Shown piece by piece: positions 49,633 to 59,377 of a stretch of DNA of 64,000 bases. The translations under genes were made by a program, and so were the position numbers. The DNA comes from Dyadobacter chenhuakuii (GTDB taxonomy: Bacteria; Bacteroidota; Bacteroidia; Cytophagales; Spirosomataceae): positions 992,001 through 1,056,000 of the forward strand of contig NZ_CP098805.1 in the NCBI RefSeq assembly GCF_023821985.2. The letters are read 5' to 3'. Within the stretch, counting starts at the first letter, position 1. The number at the start of each line of letters is the position of its first letter. The notes under the pieces were generated by a model. It did not search any database. It was not told the DNA's origin and saw nothing but the letters and a program-made list of their open reading frames with translations.

Positions 49633-51990
49633 ATGTCATTTTCGTCACGATGTATTTTCTTGTTTTTCGTCCATATATGCCTCATAAAGAGTGTATATGC
49701 GCAGTCATTTTCACCTGAGATATACAATGTGAAGTGGACAAGCCAGAGCAAAAATTCGGGAGAATCCATGCCATGTGGCGGCGGCGACATTGGGCTGAAT
49801 GTGTGGGTTGAAAATGGGGATGTACTGTTTTATTTATCACGAAGCGGGGCATTCGATGAGAATAATATTTTCCCAAAATTAGGGCGGGTTAGGGTTCGTA
49901 TATCCCCGAATCCGTTCGAAAAAGGGGCCGAATTCAGGCAAGAGTTGAAATTGCAGGAAGGATATGTTGAGATCGCCGGTAAGTCTGGAAATCAGGAAGT
50001 TATTTTAAAGGTTTGGATTGATGTTTTTAATCCGGTTGTGCATGTAGATGTATCTGGTAACAAGCCTGTTACTGTGAACGCCTGGTATGAGAGCTGGCGG
50101 ACAGAAGACCGCGAAGTGCAGGCGCGGGAAAAGAATGCGAGTTCTTTCAAATGGCTGAAAGACAAAGTGATCGCCTCAAAGGACATTGTTCATACACATC
50201 AAAACGGGATTCTATTTTACCATCAAAATAAAGATTCAACCTTGTTCGATCTGGCAGTGAAACAGCAGCAGCTCGAACCTCTGAAACCGGCGTTATGGAA
50301 TCCACTCAAAGGGATGGTTTATGGCGGCTGGATGCAGGGTGAAAATATGGTTCCCGACCTCGACAAAGGGAAATTGAAGGCAGTTTCCGGAAAATATGTC
50401 AATGCTCCGTTTCAGGGATTTGGTCTGAGAAGCAAGGCCGCAGCCCGAACGCATCAACTGAATGTATTTCTTCATATTGACGACAATAGCCATGTCGGAA
50501 AGTGGAAAAGCGGCTTGGCGGCCGTTGTTTCAAAAGTCAAAAAAGAAGAACAAACAGCCCGGAAGAAAACGCTGGATTGGTGGAAAGCTTATTGGCAGCG
50601 AAGCCACATTGCAGTTAATGCCAGAAAGCCGGATGCGGCTTCTCCGATTTGGCAGGTGGGGCGTAATTATCAGATTTTCAGATATATGCTGGGTTGCAAT
50701 GCTTATGGCTCGTATCCCACAAAATTCAATGGCGGATTGTTCACATACGACCCCGTTTTTATCGATTCGACATTGAAATTCGGGCCGGATTACCGGAGCT
50801 GGGGCGGCGGGACATTCACGGCCCAGAACCAGCGGCTGGTTTATTGGCCGATGCTGAAAAGCGGCGATTTTGATATGATGTCATCACAATTTAATTTTTA
50901 CCTGCGCACATTGGGCAATGCAGAAGCACGCACAAAACATTACTGGGGCCACAAGGGCGCCTCTTTTACGGAGCAAATTGAAAATTTCGGCTTGCCCAAT
51001 TATGCAGAATACGGACAAAAACGCCCGAAGGATTTTGATCCGGGTTTGGAATACAATGCCTGGCTGGAATATCTCTGGGACACGTCGTTAGAATTTTGCC
51101 TGATGATGCTTGATATCGAGCGCTTTACGGGCTCCGACATTAGCAAATATCTTCCGCTGATCGAAAGCTGCACTGTCTTTTTTGACGAACATTATCAATA
51201 TCTGGCTGAAAAACGCGGAGCGAAAAAGGTTAATCAAAACGGCCACCTCATCATTTTCCCAGGCTCGGCAGCGGAGATGTACAAAATGACTTATAACTCC
51301 GTAACAACCATTTCCGGCCTGAAAACAGTGCTTTCGCGCTTGCTTGCCCTGCCGGAAATATACGGAACACCGGATCAGCGAAAAGATTGGGAAAGCAGGC
51401 TAAGCAGGGTGCCGCCGTTAAGTTTTCGTCAAATGCAGGGACATCAGACCATTGCGCCGGCCCAAGCCTGGGAGCGGATCCAGAACACGGAGATCCCACA
51501 GCTTTACCCTGTTTTTCCTTTCAGCATGTACGGCGTTGGCCTGCCCGACCTGGAAGTGGCGGTGAACACCTGGAAATATGACACCGAAGCCATCAAAAAC
51601 AGGAACTATACGAGCTGGCACCAGGACAATATTTTTTGCGCAAGACTAGGGCTGACCGAGGAAGCCGCAGCGCTTACCATCAAGAAGTTACAAGATTCTG
51701 GCCGCCGGTTTCCGGCATTCTGGGGGCCGGGCCACGACTGGGTTCCCGACCACAATTGGGGCGGTTCGGGCATGATCGGCTTGCAGGAAATGCTGATGCA
51801 AACCGTCGGCGACTCGATCCACCTTTTCCCGGCCTGGCCGCAGGACTGGGATGTGCATTTCAAGCTTCATGCGCCTCATAACACAACTGTTGAGGGAGAA
51901 CTGAAAAATGGAAAGGTCCATAATTTGAAAGTGATCCCGGAGGCACGGAAAAAGGACGTGGTGATGGCCGAATGGGCGAAATCATATTGA
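49633..51990 (+). CDS. DUF5703-containing (alpha/alpha)6 hydrolase-like protein
   Basis: This 785-residue exported protein has a signal peptide ending near SVYAQ. The N-terminal part (about 25-250) is DUF5703-like, a beta-sandwich seen before GH95-like catalytic modules: WTSQSKNSGESMPCGGGDIG, VLFYLSRSGAFDENN, ILKVWIDVFNPVVHVD. The rest is an (alpha/alpha)6 barrel: SYPTKFNGGLFTYDP, FGPDYRSWGGGTFTAQNQR, HKGASFTEQIENFGLPNY, and near the end RRFPAFWGPGHDWVPDHNWGG and QDWDVHFKLHAPHNTTVEG. It resembles, but is not, GH95. The Asp and Glu in GPDYRSWGGG, FTEQIENFG and HDWVPDHNW are candidate catalytic residues. It is probably a glycosidase for an unknown side-chain sugar. A GH95 gene follows 41 bp downstream. 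Confidence 0.78.
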   Translation: MSFSSRCIFLFFVHICLIKSVYAQSFSPEIYNVKWTSQSKNSGESMPCGGGDIGLNVWVENGDVLFYLSRSGAFDENNIFPKLGRVRVRISPNPFEKGAEFRQELKLQEGYVEIAGKSGNQEVILKVWIDVFNPVVHVDVSGNKPVTVNAWYESWRTEDREVQAREKNASSFKWLKDKVIASKDIVHTHQNGILFYHQNKDSTLFDLAVKQQQLEPLKPALWNPLKGMVYGGWMQGENMVPDLDKGKLKAVSGKYVNAPFQGFGLRSKAAARTHQLNVFLHIDDNSHVGKWKSGLAAVVSKVKKEEQTARKKTLDWWKAYWQRSHIAVNARKPDAASPIWQVGRNYQIFRYMLGCNAYGSYPTKFNGGLFTYDPVFIDSTLKFGPDYRSWGGGTFTAQNQRLVYWPMLKSGDFDMMSSQFNFYLRTLGNAEARTKHYWGHKGASFTEQIENFGLPNYAEYGQKRPKDFDPGLEYNAWLEYLWDTSLEFCLMMLDIERFTGSDISKYLPLIESCTVFFDEHYQYLAEKRGAKKVNQNGHLIIFPGSAAEMYKMTYNSVTTISGLKTVLSRLLALPEIYGTPDQRKDWESRLSRVPPLSFRQMQGHQTIAPAQAWERIQNTEIPQLYPVFPFSMYGVGLPDLEVAVNTWKYDTEAIKNRNYTSWHQDNIFCARLGLTEEAAALTIKKLQDSGRRFPAFWGPGHDWVPDHNWGGSGMIGLQEMLMQTVGDSIHLFPAWPQDWDVHFKLHAPHNTTVEGELKNGKVHNLKVIPEARKKDVVMAEWAKSY

Positions 51991-52031
51991 GCGCAGTAGA
52001 GCAGTTTAGTTTTTAATTTAAATGTTTACAA

Positions 52032-54347
52032 ATGATTTTCAGGTTCTTACAATTTTCCAAAGCAACATTACTGGCCGGGTTTGTGATCAGTCTGAGTACG
52101 ACGCCGAGCCATGCGCAGGATCTGAAACTTTGGTATAAACAACCTTCCAAGCAATGGGAAGACGCCCTGCCCATTGGCAACGGAAGCCTGGCGGCGATGG
52201 TGTTTGGCGGTGTGGAAAATGAGCGGATCCAGTTCAACGAAGAGACATTATGGACCGGCGAGCCGCGGAGTTATGCGCACAAAGGCGCAAGCCAGTATTT
52301 AGCTCAGATCCGGACATTGCTGAACGAGGGTAAGCAAAAAGAAGCGGAAGCAATTGCCAGTGAGCATTTTATGGGTGTTCCGCTCCGGCAGATGGCCTAT
52401 CAGGCATTCGGCGATGTGCACATTGATTTTCCTGAGCATAGGAACGCGAGTGACTATCGCCGCGAGCTGGATCTCGAAAAAGGGATTGCGCAGGTCTACT
52501 ATAAGAATGGTAATGTCGGTTTCAAAAGGGAGGTTTTTGCAAGTTATCCCGCTAAGGCCATTTATATAAAACTTACAGCCGATCAAGCCGGAAAGCTAAA
52601 TTTCGCCGTTCGCATGGACGCCATTCATGCGCAAAAAAACATAACCGGGCATGCCAATGAGCTGACATTGCAAGTGAAGGTTGAAAATGGTGTGCTTGAA
52701 GGCGTGGCCAAAATGAAGGTTGTTACGGATGGAAAAGTCAGTCATAAGAATGGTAAAATTAACGTTGAAAATGCCACGGCAGCAACATTAATACTTTCAG
52801 CAGCAACGAATTATGTGGATTATCAAACTGTAAGTGGAAATCCAGCTGCCAAATCAGCCGCTATCCTCAAAAATGCACCACTTGTTGATAAAGCCTTGAA
52901 AGAGCACATTGCGGATCATCAGCAGCTTTTCGGTCATTTTGCGCTGCATCTCCCTATGAAAGCCAATTCCGCATTGCCCACAGACGAGCGGCTTGTCAAA
53001 TTCAAGGATAACCCGGATGATCCGGCTTTTTTGGCCTTATATGTGCAGTACGCGCGCTATTTGCTTATTGCGAGCAGTCGGCCCGGTACGCATGCGGCGA
53101 ACTTGCAGGGAAAGTGGAACCACCAGCTGAAACCTTCCTGGGACAGCAAGTACACGGTGAACATTAATACGGAAATGAATTACTGGCCGGTTGAAATGGG
53201 CAATCTGCCGGAGTGTCATCAGCCGCTTTTTGCGATGATAGCCGATCTGTCCAAAACCGGCGCAGCGGTGGCAAAGGAACATTACAATGCAAATGGCTGG
53301 CTGGTGCATCACAACACGGACGTCTGGCGCGGCGCGGCGCCAATTAATGCTTCCAACCACGGAATCTGGGTCACAGGCGGTGCGTGGCTGAGCCTGCATT
53401 TGTGGGAACATTATCGTTTTACACAGGACAAAACTTTTCTCGAAAAAACAGCTTATCCGCTCATGAAAGGCGCAGCGGTGTTTTTTGTGGACTTTTTGGT
53501 CAAAGACCCAAAGACCGGCATGCTGATCAGCTCGCCTTCCAATTCACCTGAAAACGGTGGCCTCGTAGCCGGACCGACCATGGATCATCAGATAATCAGG
53601 GCCTTGTTCAAAGCGTGCCTTGAAAGTGCGGATGTGCTGAAAACAGATCAGGATTTTGCAGCCAGATTAAAGAAACTTTCCTTGCAAATCGCTCCGAATC
53701 AGGTAGGTAAGGCAGGTCAGTTACAAGAGTGGATGACCGATATTGATGATACAACGAGCCATCACCGGCATGTTTCGCATTTGTGGGGCGTGTATCCGGG
53801 CGAGGAAATCACGCCTGAAAAAACGCCTGAGCTCATTCAGGCCGCAAAGAAATCGCTCGAATTCCGCGGCGATGACGGAACTGGGTGGAGCCTTGCCTGG
53901 AAAATCAATTACTGGGCGAGATTCCTGGATGGCGAGCACGCTTACACGATGATCCGAAAGCTTTTCAACCCCATCATGGATGCGTCCGTTAAAAAGGGCG
54001 GGGGAGGTTCCTACCCCAATCTTTTCGACGCGCATCCACCGTTCCAGATCGATGGGAATTTTGGCGGAGCAGCGGGCATCCTGGAATTACTGGCGCAAAG
54101 CCATCTTGGAGAACTGCACTTATTGCCTGCTCTTCCCAAAGCATTACCCGACGGAAAAGTGTCCGGCCTGGTGGCAAGAGGTGCATTTGAAATTACCATG
54201 AAATGGAAAAACGGTCAGTTACAGCGTGTTGACGTCCTTTCGAAGGCGGGTAACCCTTGCCATGTCCGCTATGGATCCAAGCGTGTGACATTTGATACGG
54301 TGAAAGGGAAACATTATAAATTGAATGCGGATCTTCAATTACAGTAA
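52032..54347 (+). CDS. GH95 alpha-L-fucosidase or alpha-L-galactosidase
   Basis: This 771-residue exported enzyme has a signal peptide ending near SHAQ. GH95 features are complete: ALPIGNGSLAAMVFGGVENE and QFNEETLWTGEP at the N-terminal beta-sandwich, NINTEMNYWPVEMGNLPEC with the two Asn residues that position the water, GWLVHHNTDVWRGAAP, SPSNSPENGG with the catalytic acid region, HRHVSHLWGVYPG, and DDGTGWSLAWKINYWARF. GH95 enzymes invert alpha-1,2-L-fucose or alpha-L-galactose ends, as found on xyloglucan and rhamnogalacturonan-II. Family membership is secure; fucose versus galactose is not decided by what I see. Confidence 0.93.
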   Translation: MIFRFLQFSKATLLAGFVISLSTTPSHAQDLKLWYKQPSKQWEDALPIGNGSLAAMVFGGVENERIQFNEETLWTGEPRSYAHKGASQYLAQIRTLLNEGKQKEAEAIASEHFMGVPLRQMAYQAFGDVHIDFPEHRNASDYRRELDLEKGIAQVYYKNGNVGFKREVFASYPAKAIYIKLTADQAGKLNFAVRMDAIHAQKNITGHANELTLQVKVENGVLEGVAKMKVVTDGKVSHKNGKINVENATAATLILSAATNYVDYQTVSGNPAAKSAAILKNAPLVDKALKEHIADHQQLFGHFALHLPMKANSALPTDERLVKFKDNPDDPAFLALYVQYARYLLIASSRPGTHAANLQGKWNHQLKPSWDSKYTVNINTEMNYWPVEMGNLPECHQPLFAMIADLSKTGAAVAKEHYNANGWLVHHNTDVWRGAAPINASNHGIWVTGGAWLSLHLWEHYRFTQDKTFLEKTAYPLMKGAAVFFVDFLVKDPKTGMLISSPSNSPENGGLVAGPTMDHQIIRALFKACLESADVLKTDQDFAARLKKLSLQIAPNQVGKAGQLQEWMTDIDDTTSHHRHVSHLWGVYPGEEITPEKTPELIQAAKKSLEFRGDDGTGWSLAWKINYWARFLDGEHAYTMIRKLFNPIMDASVKKGGGGSYPNLFDAHPPFQIDGNFGGAAGILELLAQSHLGELHLLPALPKALPDGKVSGLVARGAFEITMKWKNGQLQRVDVLSKAGNPCHVRYGSKRVTFDTVKGKHYKLNADLQLQ

Positions 54348-54414
54348 ACCTGCCCCATATTTAGCTTTACTTCCGAATGTTTTTTATTTATTTCCTTTCT
54401 GAATTTTGAATAAT

Positions 54415-55896
54415 ATGAACGGCCCATTTATACTGGCGATTGACCAAGGCACGAGCAGTACCAAAACACTCGTTTTTGATAAAATGGGCGCTGCTGTCGC
54501 ACGCGGTGTGGAGGCTCTTCATACGCATTATCTGGATGGCGGGCTTGTAGAGCAGGATCCTGAGGAGATTTATCAAAATGTGCTTCTATCGGTTCGCAAG
54601 TGCCTCGCCGATTTTGAGCAAAAGGGGGGAATCATTTCTGAGATAACTGCCTGCGGGATTTCGAATCAGCGCGAGACATTCGTGTTGTGGGATGAGAATG
54701 GAAAACCTTTGTGCCCTGCCGTGGTTTGGCAATGTAAAAGGTCGGTTGCTGTTTGTGAAAAACTTAAAACGTCCGGCCTGGAAGGTGAGATCCGGGAGAA
54801 AACCGGGCTGCTGATCGATCCTTATTTCTCGGGCTCAAAAGTGATTTGGCTCAATGAGCATCATGCAGCCGTAAAAGCCACTATCGAAGCTGGAAAGGCG
54901 TTTTTCGGCACAGTTGACACTTGGTTGCTGTACAAATTAACCAGCGGTGCCGCCTATCTCACCGATCATACCAATGCCTCGCGGACCTTATTCTTCAATC
55001 TTAAAACATTGGATTGGGACCGCGACTTGCTAAGGAAATTTGATCTGCAAAACCTGCAACTTCCTGATATTCAAGCATCATCTTCATTCTTTGGCGCAAT
55101 CGATTTTGAAGGATTATTGCAGACCAAGATCAATGTCACCGGTATGATCGGCGACTCACACGCCGCTGCTTTTGGAGAAGGATGTTTCGCGCCGGGCGTG
55201 GCGAAAGCAACATTGGGAACCGGTTCTTCCATCTTGATGAATATTGGAAAAGAGCCAAAATTTTCCAAAAATGGCATGGTAACGACTATTGGGTGGAGTA
55301 CGGGCGATCACGTCGAATATGCACTGGAAGGCGTTATCGTCACGTGCGGTGCGACGGTTTTATGGTTGAAAAATAATCTTGGCATGTTTGGCGACATTGC
55401 AGATACGCAGGAAATGGCAAATTCGGTCCGGGATAACAATGGCGTATATCTGGTTCCGGCATTCAGCGGACTAGGCGCGCCGCACTGGGATATGAGCCGC
55501 AAAGCGTCCATCACCGGGCTGACTTTCGACTGTAATAAAAATCACGTGGTAAGGGCTGCACTGGAATCCATTCCCTATCAAATCAAGGATGTAATTACTG
55601 CTATGGAGTCGGATACGGGCATTTTGTTGCAGGAATTGAAAGTTGATGGCGGCCTCACCGCCAACACATTCGTCGTTCAGTTCCTGGCGGATCTGCTGGA
55701 AAAGCCGGTGGTGAATCTTGGCTTTCCGGAGGTTTCAGCCTTGGGTGCCGCCTATCTGGCTGGCCTGCAAGCGGGTGTATATAGGGACATTGCTTTTCTC
55801 GAAAATTTGAACACCAACCACACAATGCTGCTTCCCTCGCCTGACAATGCGATCGCACGGGCTGGCTATAAAGGTTGGCAGGAAGCGATTGGTTGA
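54415..55896 (+). CDS. FGGY carbohydrate kinase, glycerol-kinase-like
   Basis: This ~493-residue cytoplasmic ATP-dependent kinase of two actin-like domains starts at ATG 54415. Motifs are LAIDQGTSSTKTLVFD, the paired Arg-Glu in SNQRETFVLWD (R83/E84 of E. coli GlpK), VWQCKRS, DPYFSGSKVIWL (holding the Tyr135 equivalent), TGMIGDSHAAAFGEGCF, and KATLGTGSS. In GlpK the Asp of GDQQAA is followed by Gln246, which contacts glycerol; here it is Ser. The protein is most like glycerol kinase, but this change and its position inside a glycan locus leave room for another substrate such as a ketose. It has its own terminator and no glycerol transporter next to it. Confidence 0.82.
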   Translation: MNGPFILAIDQGTSSTKTLVFDKMGAAVARGVEALHTHYLDGGLVEQDPEEIYQNVLLSVRKCLADFEQKGGIISEITACGISNQRETFVLWDENGKPLCPAVVWQCKRSVAVCEKLKTSGLEGEIREKTGLLIDPYFSGSKVIWLNEHHAAVKATIEAGKAFFGTVDTWLLYKLTSGAAYLTDHTNASRTLFFNLKTLDWDRDLLRKFDLQNLQLPDIQASSSFFGAIDFEGLLQTKINVTGMIGDSHAAAFGEGCFAPGVAKATLGTGSSILMNIGKEPKFSKNGMVTTIGWSTGDHVEYALEGVIVTCGATVLWLKNNLGMFGDIADTQEMANSVRDNNGVYLVPAFSGLGAPHWDMSRKASITGLTFDCNKNHVVRAALESIPYQIKDVITAMESDTGILLQELKVDGGLTANTFVVQFLADLLEKPVVNLGFPEVSALGAAYLAGLQAGVYRDIAFLENLNTNHTMLLPSPDNAIARAGYKGWQEAIG

Positions 55897-55923
55897 CTAA
55901 TATCAGCATTTTATCAATCGATG

Positions 55924-55956
55924 AAGCCTGTGTGCAACACACTGGCTTTTATTTTT
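55924..55956 (+). terminator. Intrinsic terminator after the FGGY kinase
   Basis: AAGCC-T-GTGTG (55924-55934) pairs with CACAC-T-GGCTT (55938-55948) with a single T-T mismatch, followed by TTATTTTT. It separates the kinase from the third complete susCD pair. Confidence 0.77.
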
Positions 55957-56093
55957 CTTCTATTTTTCCAGACTATATTTCGATTGCACGCTCTTTTGAG
56001 AGTCAAAATGTGTGATAGGGACGGTTTTAAACAATTTTTTATCGAAATAAGACATAAATATTAGCGAATTGTTTTTTGTATGTGAAAATGTTC

Positions 56094-56113
56094 CTATTTT
56101 TCGTAAAAAATAG
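56094..56113 (+). other. AT-rich hairpin in the leader of the third complete susC
   Basis: CTATTTTT at 56094-56101 pairs with AAAAATAG at 56106-56113. It lies 32-51 bases before the ATG. It could affect translation, but the stem is all A-T apart from one pair, so it is weak. Confidence 0.3.
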
Positions 56114-56144
56114 AATAAAAAAGAAAGTAAAAGAAAAACCACAT

Positions 56145-59100
56145 ATGAAGAGAACCTTACCAATCATCCTGGCATTGATACTGGCTGTGCCGGTGGTGAA
56201 TGCGCAGAGTCTCGCTGTAAAAGGCAGCGTGACAGGCGTTAATGACACGGACCCTTTACCGGGTGTGAGTGTTGTGATCAAGGGGACGCAGCGGGGAACG
56301 ACAACGGGCGCGGATGGAAAATTCCAGATCGAGGTGCCGAGTCAGGAAACAGTGCTGGTTTTCAGTTTCGTTGGTTATCAGTCTGTTGAAGAGACAGTTG
56401 GAAGCCGCACGGAGATTTCGGTAAAGCTGAATTCAGAAAGCAAATCATTGGAAGAAATGGTGGTGGTCGGTTATGGATCGCAAAGCAAGCGCGCTGTTAC
56501 CGGGGCAGTGATTTCTATTAATTACGACAAATTCAAAGACCGCTCTTTCAGCAATGTGACGCAGTCGCTTGCCGGAACCTTGCCGGGGGTTAACATTTCC
56601 CAATCGCAAGGCGCGCCGGGCGCTTCGCCGGTGATCAAGATCCGTGGGGTCAGCTCTATTACAGCCGGCACAAACCCGCTGATCGTCGTGGACGGCGTTC
56701 CGCTTGAAAACTTCAATCTGAACCTCATTAACCCACAGGACATCGAGTCGATCGAGGTTTTGAAAGATGCTTCTTCGGCCGCGATTTATGGTTCGAGAGG
56801 TTCCAGCGGGGTGATTTTGGTTACGACCAAAATGGGCAAGCCGGGAAAAGTAAGCGTTAGCGCCAACGTGGAGTACGGATCGCAAAAAGTAGTCCGTCGC
56901 GTGAAAATGATGGACGCACAGCAATACATTGAAACCTATAAAGATGCAAAAAACAATGCGTGGATAGCGCAGGGCGGAAAGGCCAGCGACCCGAACAGTT
57001 TGCGTCCCGCAACATTAAAAATACCGGAAGACTTTACAAATAATCCGCAGCAATTCGGAAAGGGCACCAACTGGCAGGATGTCATGTTCCGCACAGCGCC
57101 GTCGTATAATGCGCAAGTGACGATTTCCGGCGGCACGGAAAAAACGCAATACATGTTTTCGGCCGCTTACCTGGATCAAACGGCTGTTTTGGATGCAAAC
57201 TATTACAAACGCCTGTCCGTAAGATCTAATGTTAAAACGCAGATCAACAAGCGGTTAAGTGTCGGACTCAATCTGGGTATCACCTCTATTTTTGACCGCA
57301 CGGAAGGCACGCAGGGGAAAAGCGATGTCATCAGTCTGGGTTTACAAAGCAACCCGCATTTTCCGGTTTACAATGAAAATGGCAACCTGGGGTTCCGTGA
57401 TCCCAATTCAGCCTGGTTCCGGTTCACCTCATTCGGTGACATGAATTTATGGCATCCTTACTCACTTACAAGGGAAGTGGATAAGTCCAGAAAGTCGTTC
57501 AATACGCTGGCAACGGGCTTTCTGGAATATGAGATCGTGGATAATCTGAGATTCAGGACGAGCCTTAGCGGTAACCTTTACAACTCGCGCAATGCATTTT
57601 ATTGGAATGATAAACAAAAATACGGTTACTCGGCGGTGCTGGCAGCGCAAGGCAATGCAGGAGACGCTTATATGTTCAACTGGCTGAGCGAAAACACATT
57701 AACCTATGAGAAAAAGATCGGAGAGCATGCATTAACGGGACTTCTGGGTTATACAAGCCAGAAACAGCGTGACGAGACCATGTATGTGGCTGCCAATAAT
57801 TTCCCTAATGACCTGGTTCACACGCTCAATGCGGGAACGGTCACAGCCGGGAACACCACGGCGAGCGAATGGTCGTTGCTTTCGTATCTCGCGCGGGTGC
57901 AATATAATTTTAAGAACAAATATTTCCTGACAGGTGCGATCCGTCGCGATGGTATGTCGCGTTTTGGAGAAGACAATAAATGGGGTTACTTTCCTTCTGT
58001 ATCAGCAGGTTGGCTCATTTCTGACGAGAGCTTTTTATCAGGCGTGAATGCGATCAACAGTCTGAAACTCCGCGCCAGCTACGGCGTGACCGGTAACAAC
58101 CAGATCCCTAATTACGGATCGATCAGCTTGCTGGCATCGGCTCCTTATGTGAACGGCACAACGATTGCGAATGGTTTGAAAGTGAGTAACCTGGCCAACT
58201 CCGGACTGCGCTGGGAAAAGACAAACCAGTTCAATGTGGGCGTCGACCTGGCTATATTTAACAACCGGGTAAACCTATCGGCAGAATATTACAATTCGAT
58301 CACCCGTGATATGCTCCTTTTCGTGCCTGTTCCCGACATTACCGGCTTTTCTTCTCAGCTCACAAACATTGGCAAGATGCGCAACCGGGGTGTTGAACTA
58401 AACATTTCCACCAAAAACCTGGCAGGTGCCGTTACCTGGACAACCGATTTCAACGTGTCCAGAAACCGCAATAAAGTGCTGCAACTGGGCCCGGGCAATG
58501 CGCCGATCCAGTATGTGGATAATGTGGTAACCGTCCGCACGGAAGTAGGGCAGCCTGTTTCGAATTTTTACGGATATGTTTTTGATGGTGTTTTCAACAA
58601 CCAGGGCGAAATTGATGCTTACCCGCACCACGCCAGCACCACACCCGGCGACCCAAGGGTGCGCGACGTGAACGGAGATGGGAAAATCTCAGATGCGGAC
58701 CGGACGATATTGGGCAACTACCAGCCCGATTTCACGGCCGGGATCACCAATACGGTTGGTTATAAGGGTTTTGAGCTTTCGTTTTTGTTTCAGGGATCGT
58801 TTGGCGGAGAGATTGCCAACAACAATGTGCGCTATCTGGGCACCTGGGACAATGGCCGTAATTTCTTTGAAAGCATGTACAATTACTGGCGTTCGGAAGC
58901 CCAGCCTGGCGATGGCAAACATTTCAAGCCGTCGGTAAATTATCTGGGTCTTCAAAAGCAATTCTCGTCCTACTGGGTGGAAGATGCATCTTTCGTACGG
59001 TTGCGCAATGTGCGGGTTTCCTATTCATTGCCTGCCAAATGGACCAACAAGCTCAAAATCGGCAGTGCCAGGGTCTACGTGAATGCCGAAAACGTGCATT

Positions 59101-59291
59101 TATTCAGCAAATACACAGGTTACGACCCAGAAAATACGACTTACGGAACGACGTCATATAGCAGCAGCATGGAAACAGCAGGCTCGTACAGCAGCGGAAA
59201 TGCGCCTGTTCCGGGAGCATTCCAGGGCGTGGATTACGGATCTTATCCATTGCCAAGAACCATTACTGTAGGCATCAAAGCTGATTTCTAA
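56145..59291 (+). CDS. SusC/RagA-family TonB-dependent oligosaccharide transporter
   Basis: This ~1048-residue outer-membrane transporter is paired with the SusD protein downstream. I choose ATG 56145 because it starts directly at a signal peptide (RTLPIILALILAVPVVNAQ); the frame is open further upstream but is Lys-rich and unlike a leader. A CarboxypepD-like domain follows (VKGSVTGVNDTDPLPGVSV), then the linker EMVVVGYGSQSKRAVTGAV and the plug with DIESIEVLKDASSAAIYGSR and VILVTTKMG. The barrel shows the family pattern and ends in RTITVGIKADF. The leader contains an AT-rich 8-bp hairpin (56094-56113). SusD begins about 86 bp later, a longer spacing than in the other pairs. Confidence 0.95.
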   Translation: MKRTLPIILALILAVPVVNAQSLAVKGSVTGVNDTDPLPGVSVVIKGTQRGTTTGADGKFQIEVPSQETVLVFSFVGYQSVEETVGSRTEISVKLNSESKSLEEMVVVGYGSQSKRAVTGAVISINYDKFKDRSFSNVTQSLAGTLPGVNISQSQGAPGASPVIKIRGVSSITAGTNPLIVVDGVPLENFNLNLINPQDIESIEVLKDASSAAIYGSRGSSGVILVTTKMGKPGKVSVSANVEYGSQKVVRRVKMMDAQQYIETYKDAKNNAWIAQGGKASDPNSLRPATLKIPEDFTNNPQQFGKGTNWQDVMFRTAPSYNAQVTISGGTEKTQYMFSAAYLDQTAVLDANYYKRLSVRSNVKTQINKRLSVGLNLGITSIFDRTEGTQGKSDVISLGLQSNPHFPVYNENGNLGFRDPNSAWFRFTSFGDMNLWHPYSLTREVDKSRKSFNTLATGFLEYEIVDNLRFRTSLSGNLYNSRNAFYWNDKQKYGYSAVLAAQGNAGDAYMFNWLSENTLTYEKKIGEHALTGLLGYTSQKQRDETMYVAANNFPNDLVHTLNAGTVTAGNTTASEWSLLSYLARVQYNFKNKYFLTGAIRRDGMSRFGEDNKWGYFPSVSAGWLISDESFLSGVNAINSLKLRASYGVTGNNQIPNYGSISLLASAPYVNGTTIANGLKVSNLANSGLRWEKTNQFNVGVDLAIFNNRVNLSAEYYNSITRDMLLFVPVPDITGFSSQLTNIGKMRNRGVELNISTKNLAGAVTWTTDFNVSRNRNKVLQLGPGNAPIQYVDNVVTVRTEVGQPVSNFYGYVFDGVFNNQGEIDAYPHHASTTPGDPRVRDVNGDGKISDADRTILGNYQPDFTAGITNTVGYKGFELSFLFQGSFGGEIANNNVRYLGTWDNGRNFFESMYNYWRSEAQPGDGKHFKPSVNYLGLQKQFSSYWVEDASFVRLRNVRVSYSLPAKWTNKLKIGSARVYVNAENVHLFSKYTGYDPENTTYGTTSYSSSMETAGSYSSGNAPVPGAFQGVDYGSYPLPRTITVGIKADF

Positions 59292-59377
59292 TGCAGCATA
59301 GCATCAGAAACTAACGAATCAATTCGCGGCTGCTGTTGCGGCGCATTCGTGGCAAACCCAAAACATTAGAAACAAAA

